This document shows, one piece after another, positions 17,028-25,378 of a stretch of 39,807 nt of DNA. This DNA is from Rhizobiales bacterium Ga0077548. GTDB lineage: Bacteria > Pseudomonadota > Alphaproteobacteria > Rhizobiales > Xanthobacteraceae. Where the stretch lies: positions 1 to 39,807 of the forward strand of contig LNEZ01000058.1 of assembly GCA_001464215.1 (NCBI GenBank), written 5' to 3'. The stretch's first letter is position 1. Each line of letters opens with the position of its first letter. The notes beneath the pieces are model-generated. The model was not told the origin of the DNA, searched no databases, and saw nothing but the letters and a program-made list of their open reading frames with translations. Position numbers and translations under genes: made by a program.

Positions 17028-17882
17028 ATGGACAGACTGTTCCCATCCTTCGAGCCCGGCGACGAAAATCCGCGCAAGCGCTTCCGGAAAATTCCGATCC
17101 GCGCGCTCCTTCCCAATATGGTCACGCTGCTCGCACTTTGCCTCGGGCTGACCGCGATCCGCATGGCGATCGAGGGACGCATGGAGCTTGCGGTGGCGGG
17201 CATTGTGCTTGCCGCGATCCTCGACGGCATCGACGGACGGCTCGCGCGCTATCTGCAGGCGCAGTCGCGCTTCGGCGCGGAGCTGGATTCGCTTGCCGAT
17301 TTCATGAATTTCGGCTGCGCGCCCGCGCTTATTCTTTTCTTCTGGGGTCTCGGTCCGCTGAAGACGCTCGGCTGGGTCGTGATGCTAGTGTTCGCGCTTT
17401 GCGCAGCACTTCGTCTCGCGCGCTTCAACGTGATGATTGACGACCCGAACCGTCCGGCATTCGCCGGCAATTTCTTTGTCGGAATGCCGGCGCCCGCCGC
17501 CGCGGTCGTCGTATTGCTTCCGGTCTATCTCGAAATGCTCGGCGTACCGCGCTTCTCGTTCAGCCCGGTGCTTTATCTGATCTTCGCGCTCGCGATCGCG
17601 CTTGTGATGGTTTCGAAAATTCCGACCTGGTCCGGCAAGAAACTGAGTGCCCGCGTGCCGCGAGAATATGTGCTGCCGATCCTCGTGCTGGTCGTGCTCG
17701 TGGTCGCGATGCTCTTGAGCTACCCGTGGGAATTGCTGACCTTCATTGTGCTTGCCTATCTCGGCACGATCCCGCTCGCCTTCATGCACTATCGCCGTTT
17801 AGAGAAAGCGCACGTTCTTTCTTCCGGCGGCTTGATGGCACCGCAGCCGGAGAACGAGCAGCGGCCTGATCGCTTGAACTAG
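17028..17882 (+). CDS. pssA: CDP-diacylglycerol-serine O-phosphatidyltransferase
   Basis: Makes phosphatidylserine from CDP-diacylglycerol and serine; 284 residues with about eight transmembrane helices. The CDP-alcohol phosphotransferase motif is complete: D69 G70 x2 A73 R74 x8 G83 x3 D87 x3 D91. The start ATG at 17028 gives a short cytoplasmic N-terminus (MDRLFPSFEPG); a GGGGG run about 13 bases upstream is a weak ribosome site. An in-frame extension to 16932 overlaps psd and was rejected. The start is 56 bases after the psd stop, and the two steps are consecutive, which supports co-transcription. Confidence 0.95.
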   Translation: MDRLFPSFEPGDENPRKRFRKIPIRALLPNMVTLLALCLGLTAIRMAIEGRMELAVAGIVLAAILDGIDGRLARYLQAQSRFGAELDSLADFMNFGCAPALILFFWGLGPLKTLGWVVMLVFALCAALRLARFNVMIDDPNRPAFAGNFFVGMPAPAAAVVVLLPVYLEMLGVPRFSFSPVLYLIFALAIALVMVSKIPTWSGKKLSARVPREYVLPILVLVVLVVAMLLSYPWELLTFIVLAYLGTIPLAFMHYRRLEKAHVLSSGGLMAPQPENEQRPDRLN

Positions 17883-17903
17883 GCTTCGCGGGCTATCGCT
17901 GTC

Positions 17904-18179
17904 TTAGCGCTGCGTGTTCGAAAGCGCGCTCAGACGCTCGCTTAGCGTCGATTGCGGGAAACTTGTGCGAAGTAGCTTCAGCGCTTCTGCGTCCGAGCGC
18001 GGGCGAAGCGTTGAAAGCATCAGCCGCATCCGGCCGACGAGCGGCGAAAGGTGGTCCGGCGCCAGCGTAGGCGCGCTTTCCAGAAATTGCAGACCGGTGA
18101 AAGCTCGCATGACTGCCCAATCCCTGAGCGAGAGCCTTGTTCGCACTTGCGAGAAATGCTGTGCCCAATCCGTTAACAA
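17904..18179 (-). CDS. Hypothetical protein, 91 residues, possible TTG start
   Basis: A minus-strand frame whose product reads like a real helical protein: WAQHFSQVRTRLSLRDWAVM, then LSPLVGRMRLMLSTLRP and a DAEALKLLRTSFP segment. It has no signal peptide or membrane helix. The only start near the expected N-terminus is TTG at 18179; no upstream ATG is in frame, so the start is uncertain. Other frames over the same bases look like low-complexity Ser/Arg or Ala translations, which makes this frame the best candidate. It is convergent with pssA. No family recognised. Confidence 0.42.
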   Translation of the reverse strand: MLTDWAQHFSQVRTRLSLRDWAVMRAFTGLQFLESAPTLAPDHLSPLVGRMRLMLSTLRPRSDAEALKLLRTSFPQSTLSERLSALSNTQR

Positions 18180-18310
18180 CCGGTTAAGCCCTAGGTTCCA
18201 ACTGGAATAAAACTTCCAAAAGCCGGGATTTCTGGCGCTGCCGGCCGCATACTAGGCTTTCGGTCGTTGCCAATCTCGTGGCCCCCACGTTATCCGTCCC
18301 ACCCTGCGGT

Positions 18311-18345
18311 CGCCTTCGGGGAAGGGGCTGCCACAGGCGAAGGCG
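18311..18345. promoter_or_regulatory. Inverted repeat upstream of the TRAP operon
   Basis: CGCCTTCG (18311-18318) and CGAAGGCG (18338-18345) are perfectly complementary around a 19-base spacer. The repeat ends 44 bases before the dctQ-like start, so it could be an operator or a leader hairpin. Confidence 0.25.
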
Positions 18346-18389
18346 CCACTAGAGCGCCGATACGAAAGAAGCGTCCCAACAGGGTGGAA

Positions 18390-18914
18390 ATGCCGGAGCA
18401 AGAGAAAGCAGTGGCTCGCGGAAGCCTTCACGAGGCGCTGCATAACGTAGCCGTATGGTTTGCCTACGCGGGCGGAGCGATCGTCGCAACGATCGGCATC
18501 ATGTCGGCGGTCAGCATCATCGGCCGTGCACTGTGGTCGAAACCGATCACCGGCGATTTCGAACTGGTCGAGATCGGCATCGCAGTCGCAGGCTCCTTGT
18601 TTCTTGCTTACTGCCAGATCACTGCGGGCAACATCTTCGTCGACATCTTCACTATCCGCGCGAGCGACAAAACGAAAGCCGCGATGGATTGCTTCGGCGC
18701 GATCCTGATGGGGATCATGTTCGCGCTTGTCGGCTGGCGCTGCGCGGTCGGCATGACTGAAATCCGGCACAGCGGCGAAACTTCGATGCTGATGGGTTTT
18801 CCGATCTGGATCGGTTACGTCGGCGTACTGCCCGGCCTCACCCTCGCTGCAATCACTGCGTTCGCGCAAGGCTTCGGCTTAATCGGCGTTTCGGAGCGCG
18901 TATCGCATGAGTAA
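18390..18914 (+). CDS. TRAP transporter small membrane subunit (DctQ type)
   Basis: A 174-residue protein with four transmembrane helices, the small partner of a sodium-driven tripartite ATP-independent periplasmic transporter. The helix-2 region ELVEIGIAVAGSLFLAYCQI with the following NIFVDIF is typical of DctQ proteins. I chose the ATG at 18390 because GGTGGA lies just upstream and it gives a normal short N-terminus; the frame is open further upstream, but that translation is Pro/Gly/Arg-rich and not protein-like. Its last eight bases overlap the start of the large subunit gene. The full TRAP set (small, large, binding protein) is present. Confidence 0.88.
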   Translation: MPEQEKAVARGSLHEALHNVAVWFAYAGGAIVATIGIMSAVSIIGRALWSKPITGDFELVEIGIAVAGSLFLAYCQITAGNIFVDIFTIRASDKTKAAMDCFGAILMGIMFALVGWRCAVGMTEIRHSGETSMLMGFPIWIGYVGVLPGLTLAAITAFAQGFGLIGVSERVSHE

Positions 18915-20232
18915 AGTCGAAATCATCAGTCTCGTTTCCGTCGGCATGATGGTTCTCATCGCGCTACGTGTGCCGCTCGGCGCATCGATGTTTTTCGCGG
19001 GTGCTGTCGGCTACGGCTGGATCGTAGGGCAGGGTCCGCTGCTGAATTATCTGAAGGGCCTGTTTTGGGCGCGCTTCTCGGTTTACGACCTTTCCGTCAT
19101 TCCGCTTTTTCTTCTGATGGGTCAGTTCGCGTCGGTCGCGGGTTTCTCGCGAAGTCTGTTCCGTGCGGCGAATGCATGGATCGGCTGGGTGAAGGGCGGC
19201 GTCGCGCACGCGGCGATCATCGCTTGCGCCTGCTTCGGCGCGATCAGCGGCTCCTCGGTCGCGACCGCCGCGACCATGAGCCAGGTCGTTCTGCCGGAAA
19301 TGAAGCGGCTGAACTATTCGGATCGTCTTGCCACGGGTACTCTGGCCGCCGGCGGCACGCTCGGCATTTTGCTGCCGCCGTCCTTCATTCTGATTATTTA
19401 CTCGTTCCTTGCGGAGCAGAGCATCATCAAGCTGTTCGCGGCCGCAATCGTGCCCGCGGTTCTAGCGATGATCCTCTACATGGCCTCGATTTCGATCTAT
19501 CTCTGGCTCTATCCCGAGCACGCGCCAAAGAAAGCCGAACGTGCGAGCCAGAAGGAAATTATCGACGCGACACTGGAAGCCTGGCCGATCGCAGCAATTT
19601 TTCTCGTCATGTTCACAGGCATCTATCGCGGCTGGTTCACTGCAACAGAAGGTGCCGCAGTTGGCGCCAGTTCGACATTGTTGCTCGCGATCGTGCGCGG
19701 CAAGATAACGTTCAAGACTGCGCTAAGCGCGTTCCTGCCGGCGGCGCAGGCGTCGGCGATGATTTACACAATGTTGCTTGGTGCCGCGATGATGAACACC
19801 GCGCTCGCGGTCTCGCAGGTGCCGGCCGATCTTTCGGCTTGGGCGAACAGCCTGCCTTATCACCCATTGATTATCGTCAGCGGTTTTCTGCTCCTGTTCG
19901 TGGTCTTGAGCTGCATTCTCGACGAACTCGCGATGATGCTGCTGCTCTTGCCAGTCGTGCTCCCGACCATTCTCGGCCTCGATCTCTTCGGCATGACCGC
20001 CGAATTCAAGGCAATCTGGTTCGGCATTCTGATGCTTGTCGTCGTGTCGGTCGGGCTGATCGCGCCGCCGGTCGGGCTTACGGTTTATGTCGTGGCTAAC
20101 ATCGCGAAGAGCGTGCCGATTGGCGAGATTTATCGCGGCGTCATGCCGTTCCTGCTTTCGGACATCGTTCGCGTTCTGCTGCTTTTGTTCTTCCCCATAC
20201 TTACGCTCTACCTCGTTCGTTTCGTGGGGTAG
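18907..20232 (+). CDS. TRAP transporter large membrane subunit (DctM type)
   Basis: A 441-residue channel subunit with about 12-13 hydrophobic segments. Family landmarks include FGAISGSSVATAATM, the LAAGGTLGILLPPS(F) stretch and the VGLIAPPVGLTVYVV region near the end, which form the substrate and sodium site in the DctM/ion transporter superfamily. It starts within the last codons of the DctQ-type gene (8-bp overlap), implying coupled translation and a defined ratio. The binding-protein gene follows after 66 bases. Confidence 0.93.
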   Translation: MSKVEIISLVSVGMMVLIALRVPLGASMFFAGAVGYGWIVGQGPLLNYLKGLFWARFSVYDLSVIPLFLLMGQFASVAGFSRSLFRAANAWIGWVKGGVAHAAIIACACFGAISGSSVATAATMSQVVLPEMKRLNYSDRLATGTLAAGGTLGILLPPSFILIIYSFLAEQSIIKLFAAAIVPAVLAMILYMASISIYLWLYPEHAPKKAERASQKEIIDATLEAWPIAAIFLVMFTGIYRGWFTATEGAAVGASSTLLLAIVRGKITFKTALSAFLPAAQASAMIYTMLLGAAMMNTALAVSQVPADLSAWANSLPYHPLIIVSGFLLLFVVLSCILDELAMMLLLLPVVLPTILGLDLFGMTAEFKAIWFGILMLVVVSVGLIAPPVGLTVYVVANIAKSVPIGEIYRGVMPFLLSDIVRVLLLLFFPILTLYLVRFVG

Positions 20233-20298
20233 TAATCCTTCACGTTAAAACCGCTCGGAGAAGCGGGACAAAAAACCAACAGCCATCTGGAGAAAAAA

Positions 20299-21342
20299 AT
20301 GAATCTGACCAAACGCCTAAGCGGTCTCGTTATCGCCGCTGCCGCGCTTGCGTTCTCCGGCTCTGCCGACGCGCAGACCGTGACGCTTCGCGTTCACCAA
20401 TTCCTGCCGGCGCAAGCGCCGGTGCCGCGTAACTTCATCGCTCCCTGGGCGAAGAAGATCGAAGAAGAGTCGAAAGGCCAGATCAAGGTCGAGCTCTATC
20501 CTTCGATGCAGCTCGGCGGTACCCCGCCGCAACTGTTCGATCAGGTCAAGGACGGCGTCGTTGACGTGGTCTGGACGCTGCCGGGTTATACGGCGGGCCG
20601 CTTCCCGCGCACGGAAGCTTTCGAACTTCCCTTCATCGCCGGCAACGCCGAACAGTCGAGCCAGGCGGCATGGGAATATTACGAGAAGCATCTGAAGGAC
20701 GAATTCAAGGACGTGAAGATCATCGCCGTGCACACGCATGGTCCTGGTCTCATTCACGCCAAGGGCGCGGGAGTTCAGAAGCTCGAAGACATGAAGGGTC
20801 TGAAGGTTCGCGGCCCTTCGCGCGTCGTGAACCAGCTCCTCCAGGCGCTCGGTGCGACGCCGGTCGGTATGCCCGTTCCGGCGATGCCTGACGCGCTTTC
20901 GAAGGGCGTGATCGACGGCACCGTCGTGCCGTGGGAAGTAACGACCCCGCTGCGTGTTGCAGAACTCGTGCAGACCCACACCACGTTCTCCGGCAACCGC
21001 TCGTTCTACGTAGCCTTCTTCGTCTTCGCGATGAACAAGGCGAAGTACGACGCGTTGTCGCCGGAACTGAAGAAGGTGATCGACAACAATTCGGGACCAT
21101 CCGTCTCGAAGTGGGTCGGTCAGGTGATGGATGCAGGCGATGCTCCGGGCCTGAAATTTGCGCAGGACCGCAAGAACAACATCGTCACGCTTGATCCTAA
21201 GGAAACCCAGCGCTGGAAGGATGCGGCCAAGCCCGTCATCGCCGCCTGGGTTGCCGACATGAAGGGCAAGGGCATCGACGGTGAAGCGCTGATCAAGGAT
21301 GTCGAAGCTTTGATGGCAAAATACGCCGGTCCGGTGAAGTAA
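20299..21342 (+). CDS. TRAP transporter periplasmic substrate-binding protein (DctP type)
   Basis: A 347-residue exported protein. The signal peptide (MNLTKRLSGL plus Ala-rich core) is probably cut after SADA, giving QTVTLRVHQF. The core shows DctP/TAXI-independent family traits: LGGTPPQLFDQVKDGVVDVVW, GLKVRGPSR, where the Arg usually clamps the substrate carboxylate, and GVIDGTVVPWE. The ligand is therefore likely a carboxylic acid, but the sequence does not say which. GGAG stands nine bases before the ATG, and a strong terminator follows the gene, closing the TRAP unit. Confidence 0.92.
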   Translation: MNLTKRLSGLVIAAAALAFSGSADAQTVTLRVHQFLPAQAPVPRNFIAPWAKKIEEESKGQIKVELYPSMQLGGTPPQLFDQVKDGVVDVVWTLPGYTAGRFPRTEAFELPFIAGNAEQSSQAAWEYYEKHLKDEFKDVKIIAVHTHGPGLIHAKGAGVQKLEDMKGLKVRGPSRVVNQLLQALGATPVGMPVPAMPDALSKGVIDGTVVPWEVTTPLRVAELVQTHTTFSGNRSFYVAFFVFAMNKAKYDALSPELKKVIDNNSGPSVSKWVGQVMDAGDAPGLKFAQDRKNNIVTLDPKETQRWKDAAKPVIAAWVADMKGKGIDGEALIKDVEALMAKYAGPVK

Positions 21343-21368
21343 GCGCTTCCTGCCTACTTGCAAAAATC

Positions 21369-21400
21369 GAAACCCGCCGCATGATCGCGGCGGGTTTTTC
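21369..21400 (+). terminator. Terminator after the TRAP operon
   Basis: AACCCGCCGC (21371-21380) pairs perfectly with GCGGCGGGTT (21387-21396) across an ATGATC loop, followed by five Ts. The A run on the left also allows termination in the other direction. Confidence 0.9.
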
Positions 21401-21413
21401 GTTTGAGGTAAAA

Positions 21414-22142
21414 ATGACCGCTCGCATGAAGGATAAGGTCGTGCTGATCACGGGTGCCGCCGGCACGATCGGCAATGCAGTGGCGCAGATGGTCGAGCGG
21501 GAAAGCGGCAAAGCGATCCGCACCGATCTCGCTTCGCATAAAGGTCAGGATTTTGCGCTCGATGTGACATCGGAAGCGAACTGGAAAGCGGTCGCGGAAA
21601 GTATCTCGAAGCAGTACGGCCGTTTGGACGGGCTCGTGAACTCGGCCGGCATCGCTTCACTCGGCACCATCGAAAGCGAAGACTTCGCGGGCTACAAGAA
21701 AACCATGGCTGTGAACGTCGACGGCACGTATCTCGGCTGCAAGTATGCAATGCCGCTTTTGAAAGTACGCGGCGGCTCCATCGTCAATCTCTCATCCGTG
21801 TCGGGTCTGGTCGCCGGGCACAATCTCGCCTCCTACAACGCCTCCAAAGGCGCGGTGCGGCTGCTTTCGAAATCGGTGGCGCTTTACGGCGCGCGGCTGA
21901 AGCCGCCGGTGCGCTCCAATTCCGTGCATCCCACCTTTGTCGAGGGTGCAATGGTGGAAGATTTGCTTGCAAAAGCGAAGTCGCGGGAAGCGGCCCGCGA
22001 ACGCATGACTGCGGATGTCCCGCTTGCCCGCTTCGCCCAGCCGGAAGAGGTAGCGAACCTCGCGGTATTTCTGCTAGGGGATGAGAGCGCCTTCATCACC
22101 GGCGCGGAAATCCCCATCGACGGCGGGTTGACCGCGCGCTGA
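21414..22142 (+). CDS. SDR-family oxidoreductase (classical)
   Basis: A 242-residue classical short-chain dehydrogenase. The nucleotide motif is TGAAGTIG near residue 13, NSAG follows strand 4, and the catalytic pair is Y141 and K145 (YNASK) with SS about 14 residues before. D/L at the end of strand 2 (IRTDLAS) favours NAD(H). The GAEIPIDGG ending is typical. I chose ATG 21414, which has GAGG five bases upstream; ATG 21426 (MKDKVV) is possible, while an earlier frame start lies within the TRAP terminator. The substrate is not predictable, but the setting between a TRAP importer and a YdfG-like SDR suggests oxidation of an imported hydroxy acid. Confidence 0.85.
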   Translation: MTARMKDKVVLITGAAGTIGNAVAQMVERESGKAIRTDLASHKGQDFALDVTSEANWKAVAESISKQYGRLDGLVNSAGIASLGTIESEDFAGYKKTMAVNVDGTYLGCKYAMPLLKVRGGSIVNLSSVSGLVAGHNLASYNASKGAVRLLSKSVALYGARLKPPVRSNSVHPTFVEGAMVEDLLAKAKSREAARERMTADVPLARFAQPEEVANLAVFLLGDESAFITGAEIPIDGGLTAR

Positions 22143-22197
22143 CCCAGACCAACGAACAGGCGGAATAGAACCGCTGCTATTCGCAGGAGAGGAATTC

Positions 22198-22974
22198 ATG
22201 GCTTCGCAGATGTTAGATCCGAAAACTTTGACCGTGCTGGTGACCGGCGCGACTTCCGGCTTCGGTGCCGCGACCGCGCGGCGCTTCGCGCAGGCCGGCG
22301 CGAAAGTGATCGGCACCGGCCGCCGTCAGGATCGTCTCGATGCCCTGAAAAAAGAACTGGGCGCGAACTGCCACACCCTCAACTTCGACGTCACCGACAA
22401 CGCCGCGACCGTGAAGGCGCTGCAATCCCTTCCGGCGGATTTTCAAAAGATCAATGTTGTCGTCGCGAACGCCGGTGGCGCGGTTGGTCTTGAGCCTGCG
22501 CACGAAGCGAACATCGCCGACTGGGAACAGATGATCGCGATGAACATCAATGGCCTTGTTTACACCGTTCGCAGTACGCTTCCCGGCATGGTCGAGCGCG
22601 ATGAAGGCCATGTCGTCGTCGTTAGTTCGGTCGCGGCGAACTACTCTTATCCGGGCGGCAACGTCTATGGTGCAACCAAGGCTTTCGTGACGCGCTTCGC
22701 GTTGAACATCCGCTGCGATCTCCTCGGCAAGAATGTTCGCGTGACTTCGGTCGAGCCGGGTCTCGCCGAAACCGAATTCTCCGTCGTTCGCTTCAAGGGT
22801 GACAAGGCGAAGGCCGACGCCGTCTATAAGGGCGTGAAGCCGATGGTAGCCGACGACATCGCCGAGCAGATTTTCTTCGCCTGCACCATGCCGCGCCACG
22901 TGAACATCAATCGTATCGAGGCGATGGCGACGATGCAGGCCTGGGGACCGTTTGCGATCAAGCGCGACGCGTAA
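22198..22974 (+). CDS. SDR-family NADP-dependent 3-hydroxy acid dehydrogenase, YdfG-like
   Basis: A 258-residue classical SDR. VTGATSGFG near residue 15 binds the cofactor, and the GRRQDRL segment after strand 2 favours NADP(H). NAGG and the catalytic Y157/K161 (YGATK) are in place. The C-terminal part, VEPGLAETEFSVVRFKGDKAKAD and a long MVADDIAEQIFF segment, matches the YdfG/serine 3-dehydrogenase group, which oxidises L-serine, 3-hydroxyisobutyrate and 3-hydroxypropionate. GGAGAGG lies upstream at good spacing; a GAATAG/CTATTC hairpin precedes it (22163-22182). Product semialdehydes would be substrates of the MmsA enzyme encoded downstream on the other strand, which supports a shared pathway. 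Confidence 0.85.
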   Translation: MASQMLDPKTLTVLVTGATSGFGAATARRFAQAGAKVIGTGRRQDRLDALKKELGANCHTLNFDVTDNAATVKALQSLPADFQKINVVVANAGGAVGLEPAHEANIADWEQMIAMNINGLVYTVRSTLPGMVERDEGHVVVVSSVAANYSYPGGNVYGATKAFVTRFALNIRCDLLGKNVRVTSVEPGLAETEFSVVRFKGDKAKADAVYKGVKPMVADDIAEQIFFACTMPRHVNINRIEAMATMQAWGPFAIKRDA

Positions 22975-22994
22975 TCTGTGTCGATATAAAATAA

Positions 22995-23024
22995 AAAGCC
23001 CGCGGATCGCTCCGCGGGTTTTTT
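22995..23024. terminator. Bidirectional terminator between the SDR and GST genes
   Basis: CCCGCGGA (22999-23006) pairs with TCCGCGGG (23011-23018) over a TCGC loop; six Ts follow and an A-rich run precedes. It serves both convergent genes. Confidence 0.88.
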
Positions 23025-23025
23025 G

Positions 23026-23673
23026 TTACGGCTTTTGCGGCGCCGACGGCGGCTGCGGCATCAGATCGTAAGGATGCTTCCAGCCCGGCAGCTTCTTGAT
23101 ACGTTCGCGCCAGGCGTGGACATTCGGAAACTCTTTCTCGATGTCGAAGCCGTGCTCTTCAGCCGGATAGTAAATATATCCTGCGACCGAAATGTCCGCG
23201 ATCGTCGGCTTGTCGCCTACGAGATAATCTTGCTTCGCAAGATGCAGGTCGACAATCTTCAGATTTGAAAGCACGCGTCCGCGTAGGAACGCAACAACCG
23301 CCGGGTCGCCGCCCTTTGCCAGTGAATGGAAGAAGCGGTGCGTCGCCATGAAGTTCGTAACCTTGTGGTTATCGAACAGGATCCAGCGCAGTACTTCGAG
23401 TTCGTCGTCTTCGTTTGAGGCTTTGAATTTTCCGGAAAGCCGCGAGAGGTACGTCAGGATTACACCCGACTGCGTGAGCCGCTTGCCCTTGTGCTCAAGC
23501 ACAGGTGCTTCACCCATTTCGTTCACGGAGGCGCGCCATTCCGGTGAGCGCGTTTCGCCTACGAAGAAATCGACCGCGACCGGCTCCCAGTCCGCGTTGA
23601 TCAAATTCAGCATCAGCGCGGCTTTATAAGAGTTGCCGGACTGCGCAAAGCAATAAAGTTTGTATTCGGCCAT
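23026..23673 (-). CDS. Glutathione S-transferase family protein
   Basis: A 215-residue two-domain GST. The N-terminal thioredoxin fold begins MAEYKLYCFAQSGNSYK, where the Ser of QSGNS is the likely glutathione-activating residue. GEAPVLEHKG contains the cis-proline, and TQSGVILTYL follows. The C-terminal helical domain has the KPTIADISVAGY N-capping box. It lacks the SSCSxR start of maleylacetoacetate isomerases, so it is unlikely to be MaiA. A GTG start at 23682 would overlap the mmsA stop (GTGA) and add three residues; I prefer ATG 23673 by family N-terminus. It is the second gene of the mmsA unit. Confidence 0.88.
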   Translation of the reverse strand: MAEYKLYCFAQSGNSYKAALMLNLINADWEPVAVDFFVGETRSPEWRASVNEMGEAPVLEHKGKRLTQSGVILTYLSRLSGKFKASNEDDELEVLRWILFDNHKVTNFMATHRFFHSLAKGGDPAVVAFLRGRVLSNLKIVDLHLAKQDYLVGDKPTIADISVAGYIYYPAEEHGFDIEKEFPNVHAWRERIKKLPGWKHPYDLMPQPPSAPQKP

Positions 23674-23678
23674 CTGGA

Positions 23679-25147
23679 TCACTTCATCGTCGGAATGGTG
23701 AACTCGGCGCCGCCCTTGGTGCCGGAGGGCCAGCGCGAGGTGACGGTCTTCGTCTTTGTATAGAAGCGCACCGAATCCGGTCCGTGCTGGTTCAGGTCGC
23801 CGAAGCCCGAGCGCTTCCAGCCGCCGAAGGTGTGATAGGCGAGCGGCACAGGAATCGCGAAGTTGATGCCGACCATGCCGACATTCACCTTGCTCGCGAA
23901 GTCGCGGGCGGCATCGCCGTCGCGCGTGAAGATCGCGACACCGTTGCCGTATTCGTGGTTATTCGCGAGCGCGAGACCCTCATTGTAATCCTTCGCGCGC
24001 ACGACCGAGAGCACCGGCCCGAAAATTTCTTCCTTGTAGATGCGCATATCCGGCGTCACTTCGTCGAACAGGCAGCCGCCCATGTAGAAGCCTTTTTCGT
24101 AGCCCTGCATCTTGAAGCCGCGGCCATCGACTTTGAGTTTTGCGCCTTCCTTGATGCCGATCTCGACGTAGTTCTTTACCTTCTCGAGATGCGCACGTGT
24201 GACCATCGGCGGAATGTCCGCGCCGGCATCCGTCGAAGGTCCGATCTTGAGACTCTCTACGCGTGGAATGAGTTTCTCGACGAGCCGGTCCGCGGTTTCC
24301 TTGCCGACCGGCACGGCGACCGAAATCGCCATGCAGCGCTCGCCGGCGGAGCCGTAGCCCCCATGTCGGCGTCCGGCATCACGATCATGTGGTTCTTCGC
24401 GCCGCCGAAACACTGCACGCGCTTTCCGCTCGCAGTACCCCGCGTGTAAATATACTCGGCAATCGGCGTCGAACCGACAAAACCGACCGCGCGAATGTCC
24501 GGATCGTCGAGGATCGCGTCCACGGCTTCCTTGTCGCCGTTGACGACGTTCAGAATGCCAGCGGGCAATCCGGCTTCAAGCATCAACTCCGCGAGGCGCA
24601 TCGGCACGCCCGGATCGCGCTCGGAAGGCTTCAGTATGAAGGCGTTACCGCAGGCGATCGCCGGCGCGAACTTCCACATCGGGATCATCGCCGGGAAATT
24701 GAACGGCGTAATGCCGGCCACCAAGCCGAGTGGCTGGCGCATGGAATAAATATCGATGCTCGGGCCTGCGCCGTCGCTAAACTCGCCCTTCAATAGATGC
24801 GGGATACCACAGGCGAATTCCACGACCTCGACACCGCGCTGAATGTCGCCCTTGGCGTCGGCAATCGTCTTGCCGTGTTCTCGCGCAAGCGTATCGGCGA
24901 GGCTGTCGGTCTCTTTTGCGATCAGTTCGAGAAACTTGAAGAGCACGCGGGCGCGCCGTTGCGGGTTGGTCGCGGCCCAGCCCGGCTGGGCCGCCTTCGC
25001 GTTTTCGACGGCCCCGCGCAGTTCGGCCTTCGAGGCCAGCGCGACCTTGGCGATGATGTCGCCGGTCATGGGCTGGAACACGTCGCCGGTGCGGCCCGAT
25101 GTCCCTTTGACGTGCTTGCCGCCGATGAAATGACCGATCTCGCGCAT
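23679..25147 (-). pseudogene. mmsA: Methylmalonate-semialdehyde dehydrogenase (CoA-acylating), frameshifted
   Basis: The enzyme converts methylmalonate or malonate semialdehyde to propionyl- or acetyl-CoA in valine and inositol breakdown. The 5' part (25147 to about 24362) reads from MREIGHFIGGK to NHMIVMPDADM. The rest (about 24360 to 23679) continues in another frame from GYGSAGERCMAIS, with the catalytic Cys, to the C-terminus. Family members carry about ten more residues between these two blocks. The gene spans 1469 bases, so a deletion of about 28 bp would account both for the lost residues and for the frame change and restore about 498 residues, the usual length. As it stands no full-length protein can be made. 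It may be a true pseudogene or a sequencing error. Confidence 0.85.
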
Positions 25148-25191
25148 GGTGCGTACCTCCCGAAAAGTGCAGCGTTTATCGCCGCTTCTGA

Positions 25192-25210
25192 CCGTTTTAA
25201 CGGACCGTTA
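25192..25210. promoter_or_regulatory. TAACGG-A-CCGTTA palindrome with an extra half-site, mmsA upstream region
   Basis: TAACGG (25198-25203) and CCGTTA (25205-25210) form a perfect 13-bp palindrome with one central base. A third half-site, CCGTT at 25192-25196, makes a second overlapping inverted repeat with AACGG. It lies 50 bases upstream of the mmsA start and about 170 bases before motA. The form resembles operators of TetR-family regulators; the regulator gene is not in the window. Confidence 0.5.
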
Positions 25211-25378
25211 GGTTTGTCCTAGCGTAGCCCTTCGCTCCGCGAAAGGCCGGAGATGACAAGCCTTTGATGCTGAAGAATCCGTGACTTAACGCCTTCTTAG
25301 GTGCGTCCGGCTAACCATCCGAACCCAAGAGTATTGCGGCCCAGAAGCGGCCCGCGCGTAAGTCGGGAGAACCCATCC

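Noticed and set aside
20251-20267. Hairpin CCGCT/AGCGG before the TRAP binding-protein gene
   Set aside because: Only five base pairs and no T run; it may be a weak attenuator, but nothing supports it.
20317-21363. Open frame of 348 codons opposite the TRAP binding protein
   Set aside because: The plus-strand gene has a signal peptide and family motifs; the reverse frame is an Arg-rich mirror.
21381-21413. Earlier start for the SDR at 21414
   Set aside because: This part lies in the loop and T run of the TRAP terminator, so translation from there is implausible.
23026-23673. Maleylacetoacetate isomerase completing the homogentisate pathway
   Set aside because: The GST lacks the SSCSxR start of MaiA and is 20 kb away in another unit.
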